From Niastella sp. (lineage in GTDB: Bacteria > Bacteroidota > Bacteroidia > Chitinophagales > Chitinophagaceae), in NCBI GenBank assembly GCA_017744515.1, contig JAGIBF010000050.1, positions 1 to 60,326 of the forward strand: a stretch of DNA of 60,326 nt. The letters are read 5' to 3'. Each line of letters opens with the position of its first letter. Position 1 is the stretch's first letter. Below, piece after piece: positions 18,311 through 27,349 of the stretch. The notes under the pieces were generated by a model. That model did not search any database. It had not been told where the DNA came from and saw only the letters and a program-made list of their open reading frames with translations. Position numbers and translations under genes: made by a program.

Positions 18311-18392
18311 GAATAAGGTTTTGGTCTAAACTACAAGATAGAGCGACTAAATGATGCGATCGGGAGTACCTGGCAGGTATACATTCAAACAC

Positions 18393-18857
18393 TTACACAT
18401 TCAGGTTCGGTTCCTTGCCGATGTTATGCCACACGGCATCCGCGTCGCGGCGGATTTTGCGCTCCGCAATAATACCGGTGATGCCCAGTGCAATAAATAC
18501 GCAGTTGAATACAATATGTTGTCCCCACGACAGCTGTGCCAGCACACCCCCGCAACTGCAGGGCAGGTGATCGGCAATGCTCATGAGCGCTATTATATAT
18601 ATAGTGAAACCAGCCATCAGGGCGGTAGACGCATACAGCCCTTTCAGCCGCCAGCGCGGCACCACCAGCAGCACCACCAGCAAAAACTCCAGTATGGGTA
18701 GCCAGCGCGCTACAAACGAAGCGGCAAACCCCAGGATGGGCGATTCCCGCAGCTGCTCCTTGAATAAAGTATACTCCATGATCTTGCTGATGCCTGTATA
18801 CAGGAACAGGATCACAAAAAGAAAAACAACGGTCTCGGTAATGGTTGTACGTTTCAT
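18393..18857 (-). CDS. MauE/DoxX-like membrane protein
   Basis: A 154-aa protein from the ATG at 18857 (MKRTTITETVVFLFVILFLY); the frame is open further upstream but the added residues are hydrophilic and unlikely. Four hydrophobic helices are visible, and the loop before the last carries PCSCGG, the cysteine pair typical of MauE-like (methylamine utilisation E) proteins that support disulphide or electron-transfer chemistry at the membrane. In Bacteroidota such proteins often occur without methylamine genes. It is on the same strand as the short AraC gene, 82 bases upstream of its start. Confidence 0.8.
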   Translation of the reverse strand: MKRTTITETVVFLFVILFLYTGISKIMEYTLFKEQLRESPILGFAASFVARWLPILEFLLVVLLVVPRWRLKGLYASTALMAGFTIYIIALMSIADHLPCSCGGVLAQLSWGQHIVFNCVFIALGITGIIAERKIRRDADAVWHNIGKEPNLNV

Positions 18858-19249
18858 ACCTGGCAATTGATAGATAAAAACCCGGGGGCTGGAAAAGCTT
18901 CGCCTGGCAGTTCCTGGTGACTGCACTTCCTTCACATAAGCATGGCCGGGAAATACTACTATAAGGCACCCGGACCCTGAAGCCAGCCTCCCGGATCATT
19001 GGGAAAAAAAATAAGCTATATCGTTGGAGGTGAAAGGGTCAGCCCCTAAGTTAAACCCCTTAACTAATGCGCGCAGGAAAATGTGTGATGCGTACAGTAT
19101 TATTTCGGTTACCCCCATTCCAACTGGGGCCTATAGTCGAACCAACTACCCAAACATAGAATTTAATCTATATTTTACCGGGACTTTTGCTACTTCGTTC
19201 GTTCTACTATTGCCGGTTTTTGCAGCCCGTCGAAAAAAAAGTGAAGTTT
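18858..19249. other. Intergenic region upstream of the ECF sigma gene
   Basis: No credible gene. A 77-codon open frame at 19024 has no start context or family likeness. The right end carries the ECF-type promoter described separately. Confidence 0.5.
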
Positions 19250-19284
19250 TGATGTGACCGGAATGCAACTTGATCGTACTAACT
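19250..19284 (+). promoter_or_regulatory. Predicted ECF-sigma promoter, copy 1 (sigma gene)
   Basis: TGATGTGACC, 13 bases, then ATCGTACTAACT, ending 29 bases before the sigma ATG. The same two blocks with the same 13-base spacing precede the FecR gene at 20004. The intervening bases differ, so the two blocks look like conserved -35 and -10 elements. Confidence 0.65.
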
Positions 19285-19313
19285 AATAATCGATAGGAAA
19301 CCTACGAACGCTT

Positions 19314-19898
19314 ATGATAGAAGAAAAAAGCCAGGGACTGCCGGTAGAGGAGGCAGTTCTTGAAAGCCTGTTCCTGGAAAAATACCCCTTGATGTACAAC
19401 GTCGCTTTTCAGTTGCTCCGCAACCGGGATGATGCGGAAGATGCCGTCCAGGATGCCTTTATTAAATGGTGGAAAAACAGGATGTATTGGAAAAATGATA
19501 TCCATGCAAAAGCCAATTGCATACTGGTAGTGAAGAATATATGCATCGATAAATTACGCATGAGCAGATTCACCAAAGATCTCCTGCCTGAGTTGGAAGA
19601 GCAGATTGGTGATGACAGCTATACCCCGCTGCGGAAGATATTGCGCGCAGAGCTGTACAACGATGTGCATAAGGCCCTCGAACAGCTGCCGCCGGCCAGA
19701 AAGGAGGTGATCTCGCTCACGATGTTGGAGGATTTGTCTTTGGAAAAAGTAGCTGCCCGCATGGGTAAGACCTACGACGCTACCAAAGCCCTGAAACACG
19801 AAGCCTGGAAGCAGCTGCGCGGGATATTGATCGATCAGTACCACCTCAGTCCCGAGCTCCTGCAACTGGTATGGCTGTACTGGTTTTTGCGCGAATAA
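19314..19898 (+). CDS. ECF (FecI-like) RNA polymerase sigma factor
   Basis: A 194-aa sigma-70 family protein. Region 2 is about residues 15-85 (YPLMYNVAFQLLRNRDDAEDAVQDAFIKWW); region 4 is about 115-165 (ALEQLPPARKEVISLTMLED and LSLEKVAARMGKTYDATKAL). It ends in a short hydrophobic tail (LVWLYWFLRE). It is followed by FecR, SusC with an STN domain and SusD, the standard arrangement where substrate capture by SusC signals through FecR to free the sigma. The matching promoter motifs before this gene and fecR suggest it directs its own transcription. Confidence 0.95.
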   Translation: MIEEKSQGLPVEEAVLESLFLEKYPLMYNVAFQLLRNRDDAEDAVQDAFIKWWKNRMYWKNDIHAKANCILVVKNICIDKLRMSRFTKDLLPELEEQIGDDSYTPLRKILRAELYNDVHKALEQLPPARKEVISLTMLEDLSLEKVAARMGKTYDATKALKHEAWKQLRGILIDQYHLSPELLQLVWLYWFLRE

Positions 19899-19902
19899 GG
19901 GT

Positions 19903-19956
19903 TGTCAGACTAAGCCGTTGTCAGGCTGAGTTTTTGTCAGGCTGAGCTTGTCGAAG
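19903..19956 (+). repeat. Degenerate TGAGCTTGTCGAAG-type repeats
   Basis: Three tandem partial units, GTCAGACTAAG, GTCAGGCTGAG and the fuller GTCAGGCTGAGCTTGTCGAAG (19936-19956), directly after the sigma stop codon and before the second ECF promoter. Confidence 0.6.
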
Positions 19957-20003
19957 CCCCCCTCAATGCCTCGTTACCATTTTCTTAAAAAAAACTTTCA
20001 TAC

Positions 20004-20038
20004 TGATATGACCCCGCAGCCTTTTTATCGTACTAACT
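20004..20038 (+). promoter_or_regulatory. Predicted ECF-sigma promoter, copy 2 (fecR)
   Basis: TGATATGACC, 13 bases, then ATCGTACTAACT, 25 bases before the fecR ATG. It shows that fecR-susCD can be transcribed independently of the sigma gene although the genes are adjacent. Confidence 0.65.
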
Positions 20039-20063
20039 GTGTAACTATTAACCTTTATCTGTT

Positions 20064-21293
20064 ATGAAAATGTCATCCATGAAAGAAAAACTCGTGCTGA
20101 TCATCTGTAAGTTATCAGATGGGCAACCGCTTAGCCGGGGAGAAAGCAGGCTGTGGAATCGACACCGTGATCAGTTTAACCCGGTCTTTCGCGAAAAATT
20201 CGATAAAGACCTGTACCAGGAGGTAAGGGCAGCGCAGGACAGGGCCGGCGAGGCATGGTTGCGGTTCAAAGAGCAACGTCTTGATCAGCGCACGTCCTGG
20301 CCACAGGGAGCCGTCATAACCTTGCCGGGTAATAATGCCGGCAAACAAGTTAGCCATGAAAAACTCCTCATGCTCCTGAAGCCGGCCGCAGCAGTAGCCG
20401 CAATAATAGCTGCCTGCTGGTGGTATTGGCCGGCGCCCCAACAGCAGGCGCTGCCCATCGTGGAAAACAAGAAAGAGGCCGCCCCCATGGTACAACCCGA
20501 ATGGATAAAAGCTTCGCTTACCTTGAACGATAAAAGCACCATCAACCTCGACTGCCGGCAAAACAGCATCGTAGCCCATGAAGGCGCCGCCACAGTCAAA
20601 GCCGGCAATACCGGCATCGCCTACCTGCCCGATGAAGACTCGACAAAACCGGTTTGCCAGCACGAATTGAAAATACCCCGCGCAGGCCAGTACCAGGTGC
20701 AGTTGTCGGATGGCAGTTCTGTGATACTGAATGCAGAATCCGTATTGCGTTATCCTACCCGCTTCACCGGCAGTGCGAGAGAAGTAGAGCTGTTGCACGG
20801 CGAAGCCTATTTCACGGTGGCAAAGAACAGCAAACCATTTATCATCAGGTCCAACAAAATAGCCATCCGCGTCACCGGCACCCAGTTCAATTGCAGCGCT
20901 TATGAAAACGACGACAACATCACCACCACGCTCGTCGAAGGGAAAGTGACCATCATCAAGAACGATTTTCCTTATGACCTGGCGCCGGGACAACAGGCCC
21001 GCTACGATAAAAAGCACCGCAACGTGGAGATAGAAAAGGTCAACCTCGAAGATGCTGTAGCCTGGAAGAATGGATACTTCAGTTTCAACAACACGGCCCT
21101 GCCCGGTATAGCCAAAACCATAGAACGCTGGTACAATGTAAAAGTGATAGTGCATGCCGGCGTCCAGGAAAAAACCTATACCAATAAACGCATACAAAAA
21201 AATACACGCCTCGAAAAGCTGCTGGACGCGATCACAGGATCGCTCAACATCAGCTACAAGAGCGAAAACGGTACAGTACACCTGTACGAATAA
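20064..21293 (+). CDS. FecR-family anti-sigma factor
   Basis: A 409-aa inner-membrane regulator. The N-terminal cytoplasmic part (about 1-105) would bind the sigma factor, and a membrane helix follows at about 108-128 (KPAAAVAAIIAACWWYWPA). A periplasmic FecR domain (about 210-310) carries YQVQLSDGSSVILNAESVLRYP and VELLHGEAYFTVAKN. A C-terminal DUF4974-like domain contains FNNTALPGIAKTIERWYNV. It should contact the STN domain of the SusC protein encoded next. It has its own copy of the ECF promoter. Confidence 0.95.
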   Translation: MKMSSMKEKLVLIICKLSDGQPLSRGESRLWNRHRDQFNPVFREKFDKDLYQEVRAAQDRAGEAWLRFKEQRLDQRTSWPQGAVITLPGNNAGKQVSHEKLLMLLKPAAAVAAIIAACWWYWPAPQQQALPIVENKKEAAPMVQPEWIKASLTLNDKSTINLDCRQNSIVAHEGAATVKAGNTGIAYLPDEDSTKPVCQHELKIPRAGQYQVQLSDGSSVILNAESVLRYPTRFTGSAREVELLHGEAYFTVAKNSKPFIIRSNKIAIRVTGTQFNCSAYENDDNITTTLVEGKVTIIKNDFPYDLAPGQQARYDKKHRNVEIEKVNLEDAVAWKNGYFSFNNTALPGIAKTIERWYNVKVIVHAGVQEKTYTNKRIQKNTRLEKLLDAITGSLNISYKSENGTVHLYE

Positions 21294-21425
21294 AAAAGTT
21301 AAGCACCATTGACCATTCCTTTGCACTATCATCATTGCCTTAGCCTTTCCTATAGTCCATTACCATTAGCCTTATCCACCGGAGCCCCATGCAGCGTAGT
21401 GACAGCTTATTTCCCCCTTGTTCTC

Positions 21426-24400
21426 ATGTCCGCTACGCTGCAGGGTATCCGGACCGTATCAATTGGATCCCTCAACTCTCCAATCAGAAAAGCGATGATT
21501 GTAGCAAGACTAACGATGCTGTTGGCCATGCTGGTAACGGCCAGCCAACAACAGGCCAACGCACAGGACAGTACCACACTAATCTCCCTGCGCCTGCAGC
21601 GGGCGAAGCTGGACAAGGTATTCGATACCATTGGTATCATCAGCCCTTTTTCGGTAGGCTATCCGGGCGCCCATCCAAAGCTGCAACAGGAAGTGAGCAT
21701 ACCCGCCCACCAATGGACCATCAAACGGCTGTTCGATACCCTGGCAGCACGCTGCGGATTTACCTACCGCTTCAGCGAACAGATGATCATCGTCATTTTT
21801 CCCGACAGCTCCGGCAGCAATAAGAAAGCCGATACCGGCAGGCGCATCATCATAAGAGGCTACATTACCAGCCCCGAAAAAGAGCCCCTCGTCAGCGCCT
21901 CTGTACACCTCAAAGGCCTCCGGGAGATCTGCAAAACCGATGCGGAAGGCATGTTCACGATCACTGTGAACAAACTGAATTTCGAGCTGCGCATCACCAA
22001 CATTGGTTATGAACCCAAAGACGTAAGGGTCAAAGACGCGCAACCACTCACCATTACCCTCGATCGGCATGTGTCACAACTGGATTCCATCTCTACCACT
22101 ACGTACCTGTCTACCGTCCGCCGCAAAAGCACCAGCAACATTACCATCATCGACAACCACAATACATCCTCACAGGGGCAGTCACAGATCTTCAATACCA
22201 TCGGCAATGGCGTGCCGGGATTGTTGATAACGCCCCTGAGTGGAGGAGCGGGCAGCATGGCCCAGATACAGGTGCGTGGCCGCAACAGCATCCAGCTACC
22301 GGGCCGCAGTGGGGCAGGCGCGCCTTTGTTTGTAGTCAATGGCATTCCCTGGGGCAGCGACAACAGCCCCCTCAACCTGCTGCCCATTGGTGGCAATAAA
22401 GCCTATGACCTCGGTTCTTTCAATTACCTGAATCCGGATGACATTGCCACTGTCGAAGTATTGAAAGATGCAGACGCCACCGCCATCTATGGTTCCCGCG
22501 GCGCCAACGGTGTCATCCTCATCACCACCAAAGAAGGGAAATCCGGCAAAGGAGGCGTAGAAGCCAATGTCCAATACGGCGTCACCCAGGCGCCGCAGAC
22601 GATGAACCTGTTGTCAACAGAGCAATACCTTACCGTGCGCAAAGATGCATTCAGGCTCAATGGAGTCACATCCACCAATACCAATGCACCCGATATCAGG
22701 CTATGGGATCCCAATCGATACACCAACTGGGCAGAACACTACCGCACAGCAACAGGACAGCAACAAAAAGTGCAGCTGGCCCTCCACGGAGGATCGCCCC
22801 GCATGGCCTATTACCTCAGCGGAGGTTGGTACAAAGAACAGCTGCCGCTGCCAGGAAAGCCCGCCAACGAATACGGCACCGCTTATGCCAACATGACCTT
22901 TCACTCCAAAGACATGCGCTTTACCGGCACTTTCATGGCCAGTTATGTATCCGGCAAGTCCACGGGCATCGCCACGGATATGACACAACTTCGGTTGCTC
23001 ACACCCAATATGCCTGCCCTCGATTCAACAGATGGAACTCCCATAGAAAATGGCAGTACCATCAATCCGTTATTTTACCTCAACAACAAGTACAGCGCCC
23101 GGGTTGAAAGCACCCTGGGCGGTGTAAAACTGCAATACCGGCTGACCGGTAGCCTCCTTTTCAAAACCACCATCGGCATCCATTACATGGATGTAAAGGA
23201 AGTGAGCCTCTTGCCGATTGCAGGATTTGGTCCGCTGTTCAACAGGGGGCGGATACTCACAGGCACTGCCTTTCACGGCTCCAACTACCTCAACAGCTGG
23301 ATCGTGGAACCCCTGCTGCAGTACACCCGTAAATGGCCGGATATAAAACTCACCGTCATAGCAGGCACTACCTTTCAGCGAAAGGTCAACAACCAGAAAA
23401 CCATCGAAGCATCCGGTTATACCACCGATGCCTTCATCAACCAGCTCAACATTGCACCCATCACCCGCAACAGCAACAACGATACGGAATACAAGTACCA
23501 GGCAGCCTTTGGCGTGCTGAACGTCGATTGGAAAAACCAGTTCCTGGTCAACCTAACGGGCAGGCGCGATGGCTCCTCCCGCTTTGGCCCGCGCAGGCGC
23601 TTTGGCAACTTCGGCGCCGTAGGCCTCGCATGGCTGTTCAGCGAACTAACGGGCATCAGGAACAGCCCCTGGCTGCAGCTGGCTAAATTGCGGGCCAGCT
23701 ATGGCCTCACCGGCAATGACCAGATCAAAGACTACGGCAGCCTCTACCTGTGGAATGTAGTCTCGGCCGACAGGCCCTATGCAGGCCTCCCCGGCCTTGA
23801 ACCTTCGGGCCTGGTCAACGATGACTACCAATGGGAGAGGAACAAGAAACTGGAAGTAGGCCTCGACCTCCGGCTGATCAGAAAAATATACCTCTCACTC
23901 GCCTGGTACGACAACCGCTCTACCAACCTCCTCACCGCGCGCGGCTTACCGGGTCAAAGTGGCTTTGGTGAAGTACTCTGGGAGAATACACCCGCCATCG
24001 TACAGAACAAGGGTGTGGAAATATTGCTTTCCCGCGAAGAAACAAAACAGAACAAATATGATTGGTCCACAACCTTGTCCATCACGCTGCCGCAAAACAA
24101 ACTGCTGGCATTTCCCGGCCTCGGTAAAACCAACCTGAAAAACGTACTCGAAATAGGTCAGAGCCTCGGTGTCATAAAAGGATTTCGCTCGATAGGCGTA
24201 GATCCGCAAAATGGGCTGTTCCAGGTGCAGGATATCAACAAGGATACGAAGTACAACCAGGATGATTATGTGGTAACCGGCAATACAGACATTACAGCAT
24301 ACGGTTCAGTGGTGCTGGCAGGTAAGCTCAACAGGTTTCGCGTGGAGATAGAGTGGGAGGGAAGGAAACAACAAGGCATCGATCAACTCTATTATTATTC

Positions 24401-24782
24401 GCCGGCCCGTTGGAGTACCAATGGCTACACCAACATGCCGGTAGAATTGCTGGGAAGCTGGAAGCAGCCGGGAGATAAGGCCCGCTATCCGCGGTTGCCC
24501 GCACAGGCAGTAGGCGAAGCATATCAGTCCTGGCAGTATTACCGCACAAGTGACAGGATCATCGTCGATGCCTCCTACATACGCCTGAGAACAGCCACCA
24601 TCGCGTGGAATTTTACTTGTGGCTGCGTAAAGAAAGGCCACTACCTGGAAGGGAAGGTCTATATAACCGGCATGAATATATGGACATCCACCAAATACCG
24701 GAATGCAGACCCGTTGACACAGAATTTCTATGGCCTGCCGCCACTGAGAAGCATCATGGCCGGCATGCAAATAAAAATATAA
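21426..24782 (+). CDS. SusC/RagA family TonB-linked outer membrane protein with STN domain
   Basis: About 1118 aa from the ATG at 21426; the frame is open from 21309, and an ATG at 21495 (MIVARLTMLLAMLVTA) would also keep the signal peptide, so the start is uncertain. The mature protein begins with an STN domain (about residues 50-125: LQRAKLDKVFDTIGI), which in this family passes the substrate signal to FecR. A carboxypeptidase-like domain follows (IIRGYITSPEKEPLVSASVH), then the plug (LKDADATAIYGSRGANGV) and the barrel. It forms one locus with sigma, FecR and SusD. The substrate is unknown; the upstream GH3 enzyme suggests a glycan. Confidence 0.95.
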   Translation: MSATLQGIRTVSIGSLNSPIRKAMIVARLTMLLAMLVTASQQQANAQDSTTLISLRLQRAKLDKVFDTIGIISPFSVGYPGAHPKLQQEVSIPAHQWTIKRLFDTLAARCGFTYRFSEQMIIVIFPDSSGSNKKADTGRRIIIRGYITSPEKEPLVSASVHLKGLREICKTDAEGMFTITVNKLNFELRITNIGYEPKDVRVKDAQPLTITLDRHVSQLDSISTTTYLSTVRRKSTSNITIIDNHNTSSQGQSQIFNTIGNGVPGLLITPLSGGAGSMAQIQVRGRNSIQLPGRSGAGAPLFVVNGIPWGSDNSPLNLLPIGGNKAYDLGSFNYLNPDDIATVEVLKDADATAIYGSRGANGVILITTKEGKSGKGGVEANVQYGVTQAPQTMNLLSTEQYLTVRKDAFRLNGVTSTNTNAPDIRLWDPNRYTNWAEHYRTATGQQQKVQLALHGGSPRMAYYLSGGWYKEQLPLPGKPANEYGTAYANMTFHSKDMRFTGTFMASYVSGKSTGIATDMTQLRLLTPNMPALDSTDGTPIENGSTINPLFYLNNKYSARVESTLGGVKLQYRLTGSLLFKTTIGIHYMDVKEVSLLPIAGFGPLFNRGRILTGTAFHGSNYLNSWIVEPLLQYTRKWPDIKLTVIAGTTFQRKVNNQKTIEASGYTTDAFINQLNIAPITRNSNNDTEYKYQAAFGVLNVDWKNQFLVNLTGRRDGSSRFGPRRRFGNFGAVGLAWLFSELTGIRNSPWLQLAKLRASYGLTGNDQIKDYGSLYLWNVVSADRPYAGLPGLEPSGLVNDDYQWERNKKLEVGLDLRLIRKIYLSLAWYDNRSTNLLTARGLPGQSGFGEVLWENTPAIVQNKGVEILLSREETKQNKYDWSTTLSITLPQNKLLAFPGLGKTNLKNVLEIGQSLGVIKGFRSIGVDPQNGLFQVQDINKDTKYNQDDYVVTGNTDITAYGSVVLAGKLNRFRVEIEWEGRKQQGIDQLYYYSPARWSTNGYTNMPVELLGSWKQPGDKARYPRLPAQAVGEAYQSWQYYRTSDRIIVDASYIRLRTATIAWNFTCGCVKKGHYLEGKVYITGMNIWTSTKYRNADPLTQNFYGLPPLRSIMAGMQIKI

Positions 24783-24787
24783 CACTT

Positions 24788-24916
24788 GTCACGCTGAGCT
24801 TCGCTGTCACGCCGAGCTTCGCTGTCACGCTGAGCTTGTCGAAGCGCTGAGTAAGACTGTCACGCTGAGCTTGTCGAAGCGTTGAGTAAGACTGTCACGC
24901 TGAGCTTGTCGAAGCG
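24788..24916 (+). repeat. 35-base tandem repeat array between susC and susD
   Basis: Two short units (GTCACGCTGAGCTTCGCT and GTCACGCCGAGCTTCGCT) are followed by three full units of GTCACGCTGAGCTTGTCGAAGCG, starting at 24824, 24859 and 24894. The full units are spaced exactly 35 bases by the joint CTGAGTAAGACT or TTGAGTAAGACT. The array ends 13 bases before the susD ATG. Confidence 0.85.
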
Positions 24917-24929
24917 TCAACCTTTAAAA

Positions 24930-26348
24930 ATGACAAAACAACTTATATATTATTCCTTACTATTCCTCCTGGCAACAGGCTGTAAGAAATTTGTGACCAC
25001 CGAACCTACAACAGCAGTAGACGCCGATGTCATCTTCTCGGGCGATGAGCCCGCCAACGTAGCCCTGATAGGACTGTACGCCAAAATGGTACAGGAATTT
25101 GGCCTGATGAATGGATACCCCTCCTTATATGGCGGCCAGTACGCCGATGAACTGCAGCCATTGTTGCCACAATCTTCCGACCTGCCCTTTTTTCACAATG
25201 AATTGAGTGCCGACGAAAGAGTGGTGAGAGGTGTATGGTCAACGGCCTACAACCAGATCAACCATGCCAACCAGACCATAGAAAAGATTGCCCAATCCGA
25301 AGGCATGACCGAAAAAGGAAGACGGCAGCTGACGGCAGAAGCAAAGTTCATACGCGGCATCTATTATTTCTACCTCATCAACCTGTTTGGCGAAGTACCG
25401 TTGATCCTTACGTCCCGCTACCAGGAAACACAACAGGTAAAAAGAGTGCCCATCACACAGGTGTACCAGCAGATAGAACAGGATTTACAGGAAGCAGTGG
25501 CAGGTTTACCGGAGGCCTGGCCCGTCTATCCCATTACAGGTGCCGTACCTATCCGCGCCACGAAATATGCAGCAATGACCCTGTTGGCCAGAGTGCATTT
25601 ATACAGGGGCAACTGGCAACAGGCTATACAACAGTGCGATGCGGTCATCGATGCAAAGAAGTTTAAGTTGGCCACAGACCCCAATGAGGCTTTCCGCATG
25701 AGCAGCCCCGAGATCATTTTCGCGCTGCAGCCGACCAGCGAGGAATACAATACGGCGGAAGGCCACTTCTTTGTGTACCAGCCTGCCATCATGCCCGACG
25801 GTCCTGCCTATGTATTGACAGATAGCCTGGTGAAAGCCTTTGAGCCAGCCGACAAGCGGTTCATAGCCTGGGCGAAGCCGGCCATGGTAGAGAATAAAAG
25901 AGTATACGCCCCCGATAAATACGAGGTATATGATGGGGAACAGCTGATAGAAGTGAGCCTGGTAGTACGCCTGGCAGAAGTGTACCTCATACGCGCCGAA
26001 GCATATGCACAGGCAGACAATGCGCCGCTGGCATTAGCCGATCTGAACACCATCAGGCAAAGAGCGGCACTGCCTGCACTAAATACAGTAGAAGGTAAAC
26101 CAGCCTTGCTGCGTGCGGTAGAACAGGAACGTAGGATAGAACTTTTCGGAGAGTGGGGACACCGGTGGCTGGACCTGTGCCGCTGGCCTTCACAGTTATA
26201 CCCGTCCAACCCGGGTAGGTCACGTGCCGACGATATACTGGGAAACTTTCCGGGGAAGATATGGGCCCCTTGGAAGAAAAGGTGGCCCATACCGGCCGAT
26301 GAGATAGCTAAACTACCTGCATTGGCGCAGAACGAAGGGTACGATTAA
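24930..26348 (+). CDS. SusD/RagB family outer-membrane lipoprotein
   Basis: A 472-aa product from the ATG at 24930, giving MTKQLIYYSLLFLLATGCKK with the lipobox ATGC (Cys18). The frame extends upstream into the repeat array, and those residues (TLSLSKRQ) are repeat-derived and not part of the protein. TPR-like helices follow, with the C-terminal YLIRAEAYAQADNAPLALAD and EQERRIELFGEWGHRWLDL typical of the family. It is the partner of the STN-SusC upstream. Unusually, the pair is separated by 147 bases filled with repeats. Confidence 0.94.
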   Translation: MTKQLIYYSLLFLLATGCKKFVTTEPTTAVDADVIFSGDEPANVALIGLYAKMVQEFGLMNGYPSLYGGQYADELQPLLPQSSDLPFFHNELSADERVVRGVWSTAYNQINHANQTIEKIAQSEGMTEKGRRQLTAEAKFIRGIYYFYLINLFGEVPLILTSRYQETQQVKRVPITQVYQQIEQDLQEAVAGLPEAWPVYPITGAVPIRATKYAAMTLLARVHLYRGNWQQAIQQCDAVIDAKKFKLATDPNEAFRMSSPEIIFALQPTSEEYNTAEGHFFVYQPAIMPDGPAYVLTDSLVKAFEPADKRFIAWAKPAMVENKRVYAPDKYEVYDGEQLIEVSLVVRLAEVYLIRAEAYAQADNAPLALADLNTIRQRAALPALNTVEGKPALLRAVEQERRIELFGEWGHRWLDLCRWPSQLYPSNPGRSRADDILGNFPGKIWAPWKKRWPIPADEIAKLPALAQNEGYD

Positions 26349-26352
26349 ACAA

Positions 26353-26664
26353 TCACCACAGGTTGCTGTAAATCGGCCGCAGTGGTTGATTGGGAAAGTA
26401 GCCATACTCGAATTCGATCAGTCCGCCGCCCCCGTTCTCACTGAAAGTGTACTCGGGGAAGATACGCCGCAGGCGCTCGATCTCCTGGGTGATGGTTAAC
26501 GTCGAACCAGTGTAGCTGAGCAGGTCAGGGTCGTAATACCAGTTGTACCTCATAATAAAATAGGTAGAGGCGGGCGCCTGTTCGGCTGACTGGGAGTGAT
26601 AGCTACGGCCGGAGAGCTGCAGTGCGGTGACGCATAAGAGCGCCACATAGAGGATCTTTTTCAT
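26353..26664 (-). CDS. Small exported protein of unknown function
   Basis: A 103-aa product starting MKKILYVALLCVTALQLSG, a Sec signal, with a mature domain of about 80 residues rich in Tyr and Gly (IMRYNWYYDPDLL, SENGGGGLIEFEYGYFPNQP). It is unrecognised. It converges on susD with a 4-base gap. The leader before its ATG contains TTAACTATTAAACCTGAA, nearly the same as that of the small exported gene at 9505, suggesting the two belong to one expression class. Confidence 0.6.
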   Translation of the reverse strand: MKKILYVALLCVTALQLSGRSYHSQSAEQAPASTYFIMRYNWYYDPDLLSYTGSTLTITQEIERLRRIFPEYTFSENGGGGLIEFEYGYFPNQPLRPIYSNLW

Positions 26665-27349
26665 CCTGTTCAGGTTTAATAGTTAATGATGAGGAACCAT
26701 TTGCACGGTTAAAATAGGGTAGGATCACAGCCTGGCCAGACTGTCAGTAAGTTACAATGTTTTTTGACCCTAAAGAACTGACAACGGTCAGGAAATGATG
26801 CGAAAAGAGCGGTTTTGACCCAACGTTAGTAGCTCAAACGCGCTCGTAGCCCGCAGCTCACAGCTCAAAGCTGGCTTTCAAAAAACTGCTAATCGAATAA
26901 CTTTTTGTGCTAATTCGACAACTCGTATAACATAAATTGCATACAGGTTCAGGATACTGATAGGTGGCAAAGTGCCACGCTACAACATTCTTCTCTTACG
27001 TGCAAAACTCACCTGTTGTCAACAAACAAGCGCTCGCGGTAGCTTTACCGGCGATACCCCTCTATATCGCCAGAAGTCGACTGTACGCTTTTCGGGAACG
27101 GCTAAGACGCATAATGAAGCAATTGTACCAGATCTTAATGGTTTAATGGTTAAATGGTAAAGCTGTGTGCATACGGCAACAGCTTCCCCTGGATAAGGGT
27201 CGCCATTGCTGTCCGTGGCACAGGCCGGCAATGGCGCTGCCAGGGTGAAAGACCATGATCAGTTAACCATCAAGGTAGGTACGTGTGTACCATAATCCCT
27301 TTCCCTGAGCACCTGATAATTCCCATTTTTTTCAATTAAACCTTTTGCT
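26665..27349. other. Gene-free region, 685 bases
   Basis: Short frames of about 60 codons here (26964-27160) have no start context or family likeness. A short direct-repeat cluster AGCTCACAGCTCAAAGCT lies near 26856. The rest looks like ordinary non-coding DNA carrying the promoters of the two flanking divergent genes. Confidence 0.45.

Noticed and set aside
19024..19257. 77-codon frame upstream of the sigma gene
   Set aside because: No start context or family likeness, and it overlaps the ECF promoter.
24788..24916. CRISPR-like array
   Set aside because: Units are nearly identical end to end with 12-base joints that are also repeated; there are no unique spacers and no cas genes.
24882..24929. 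Longer start for the second SusD
   Set aside because: The added residues are translated repeat units, and the ATG at 24930 gives a clean lipoprotein signal.
26964..27160. Two overlapping frames of about 60 codons
   Set aside because: They overlap each other in different frames, with no signal peptide or family pattern.
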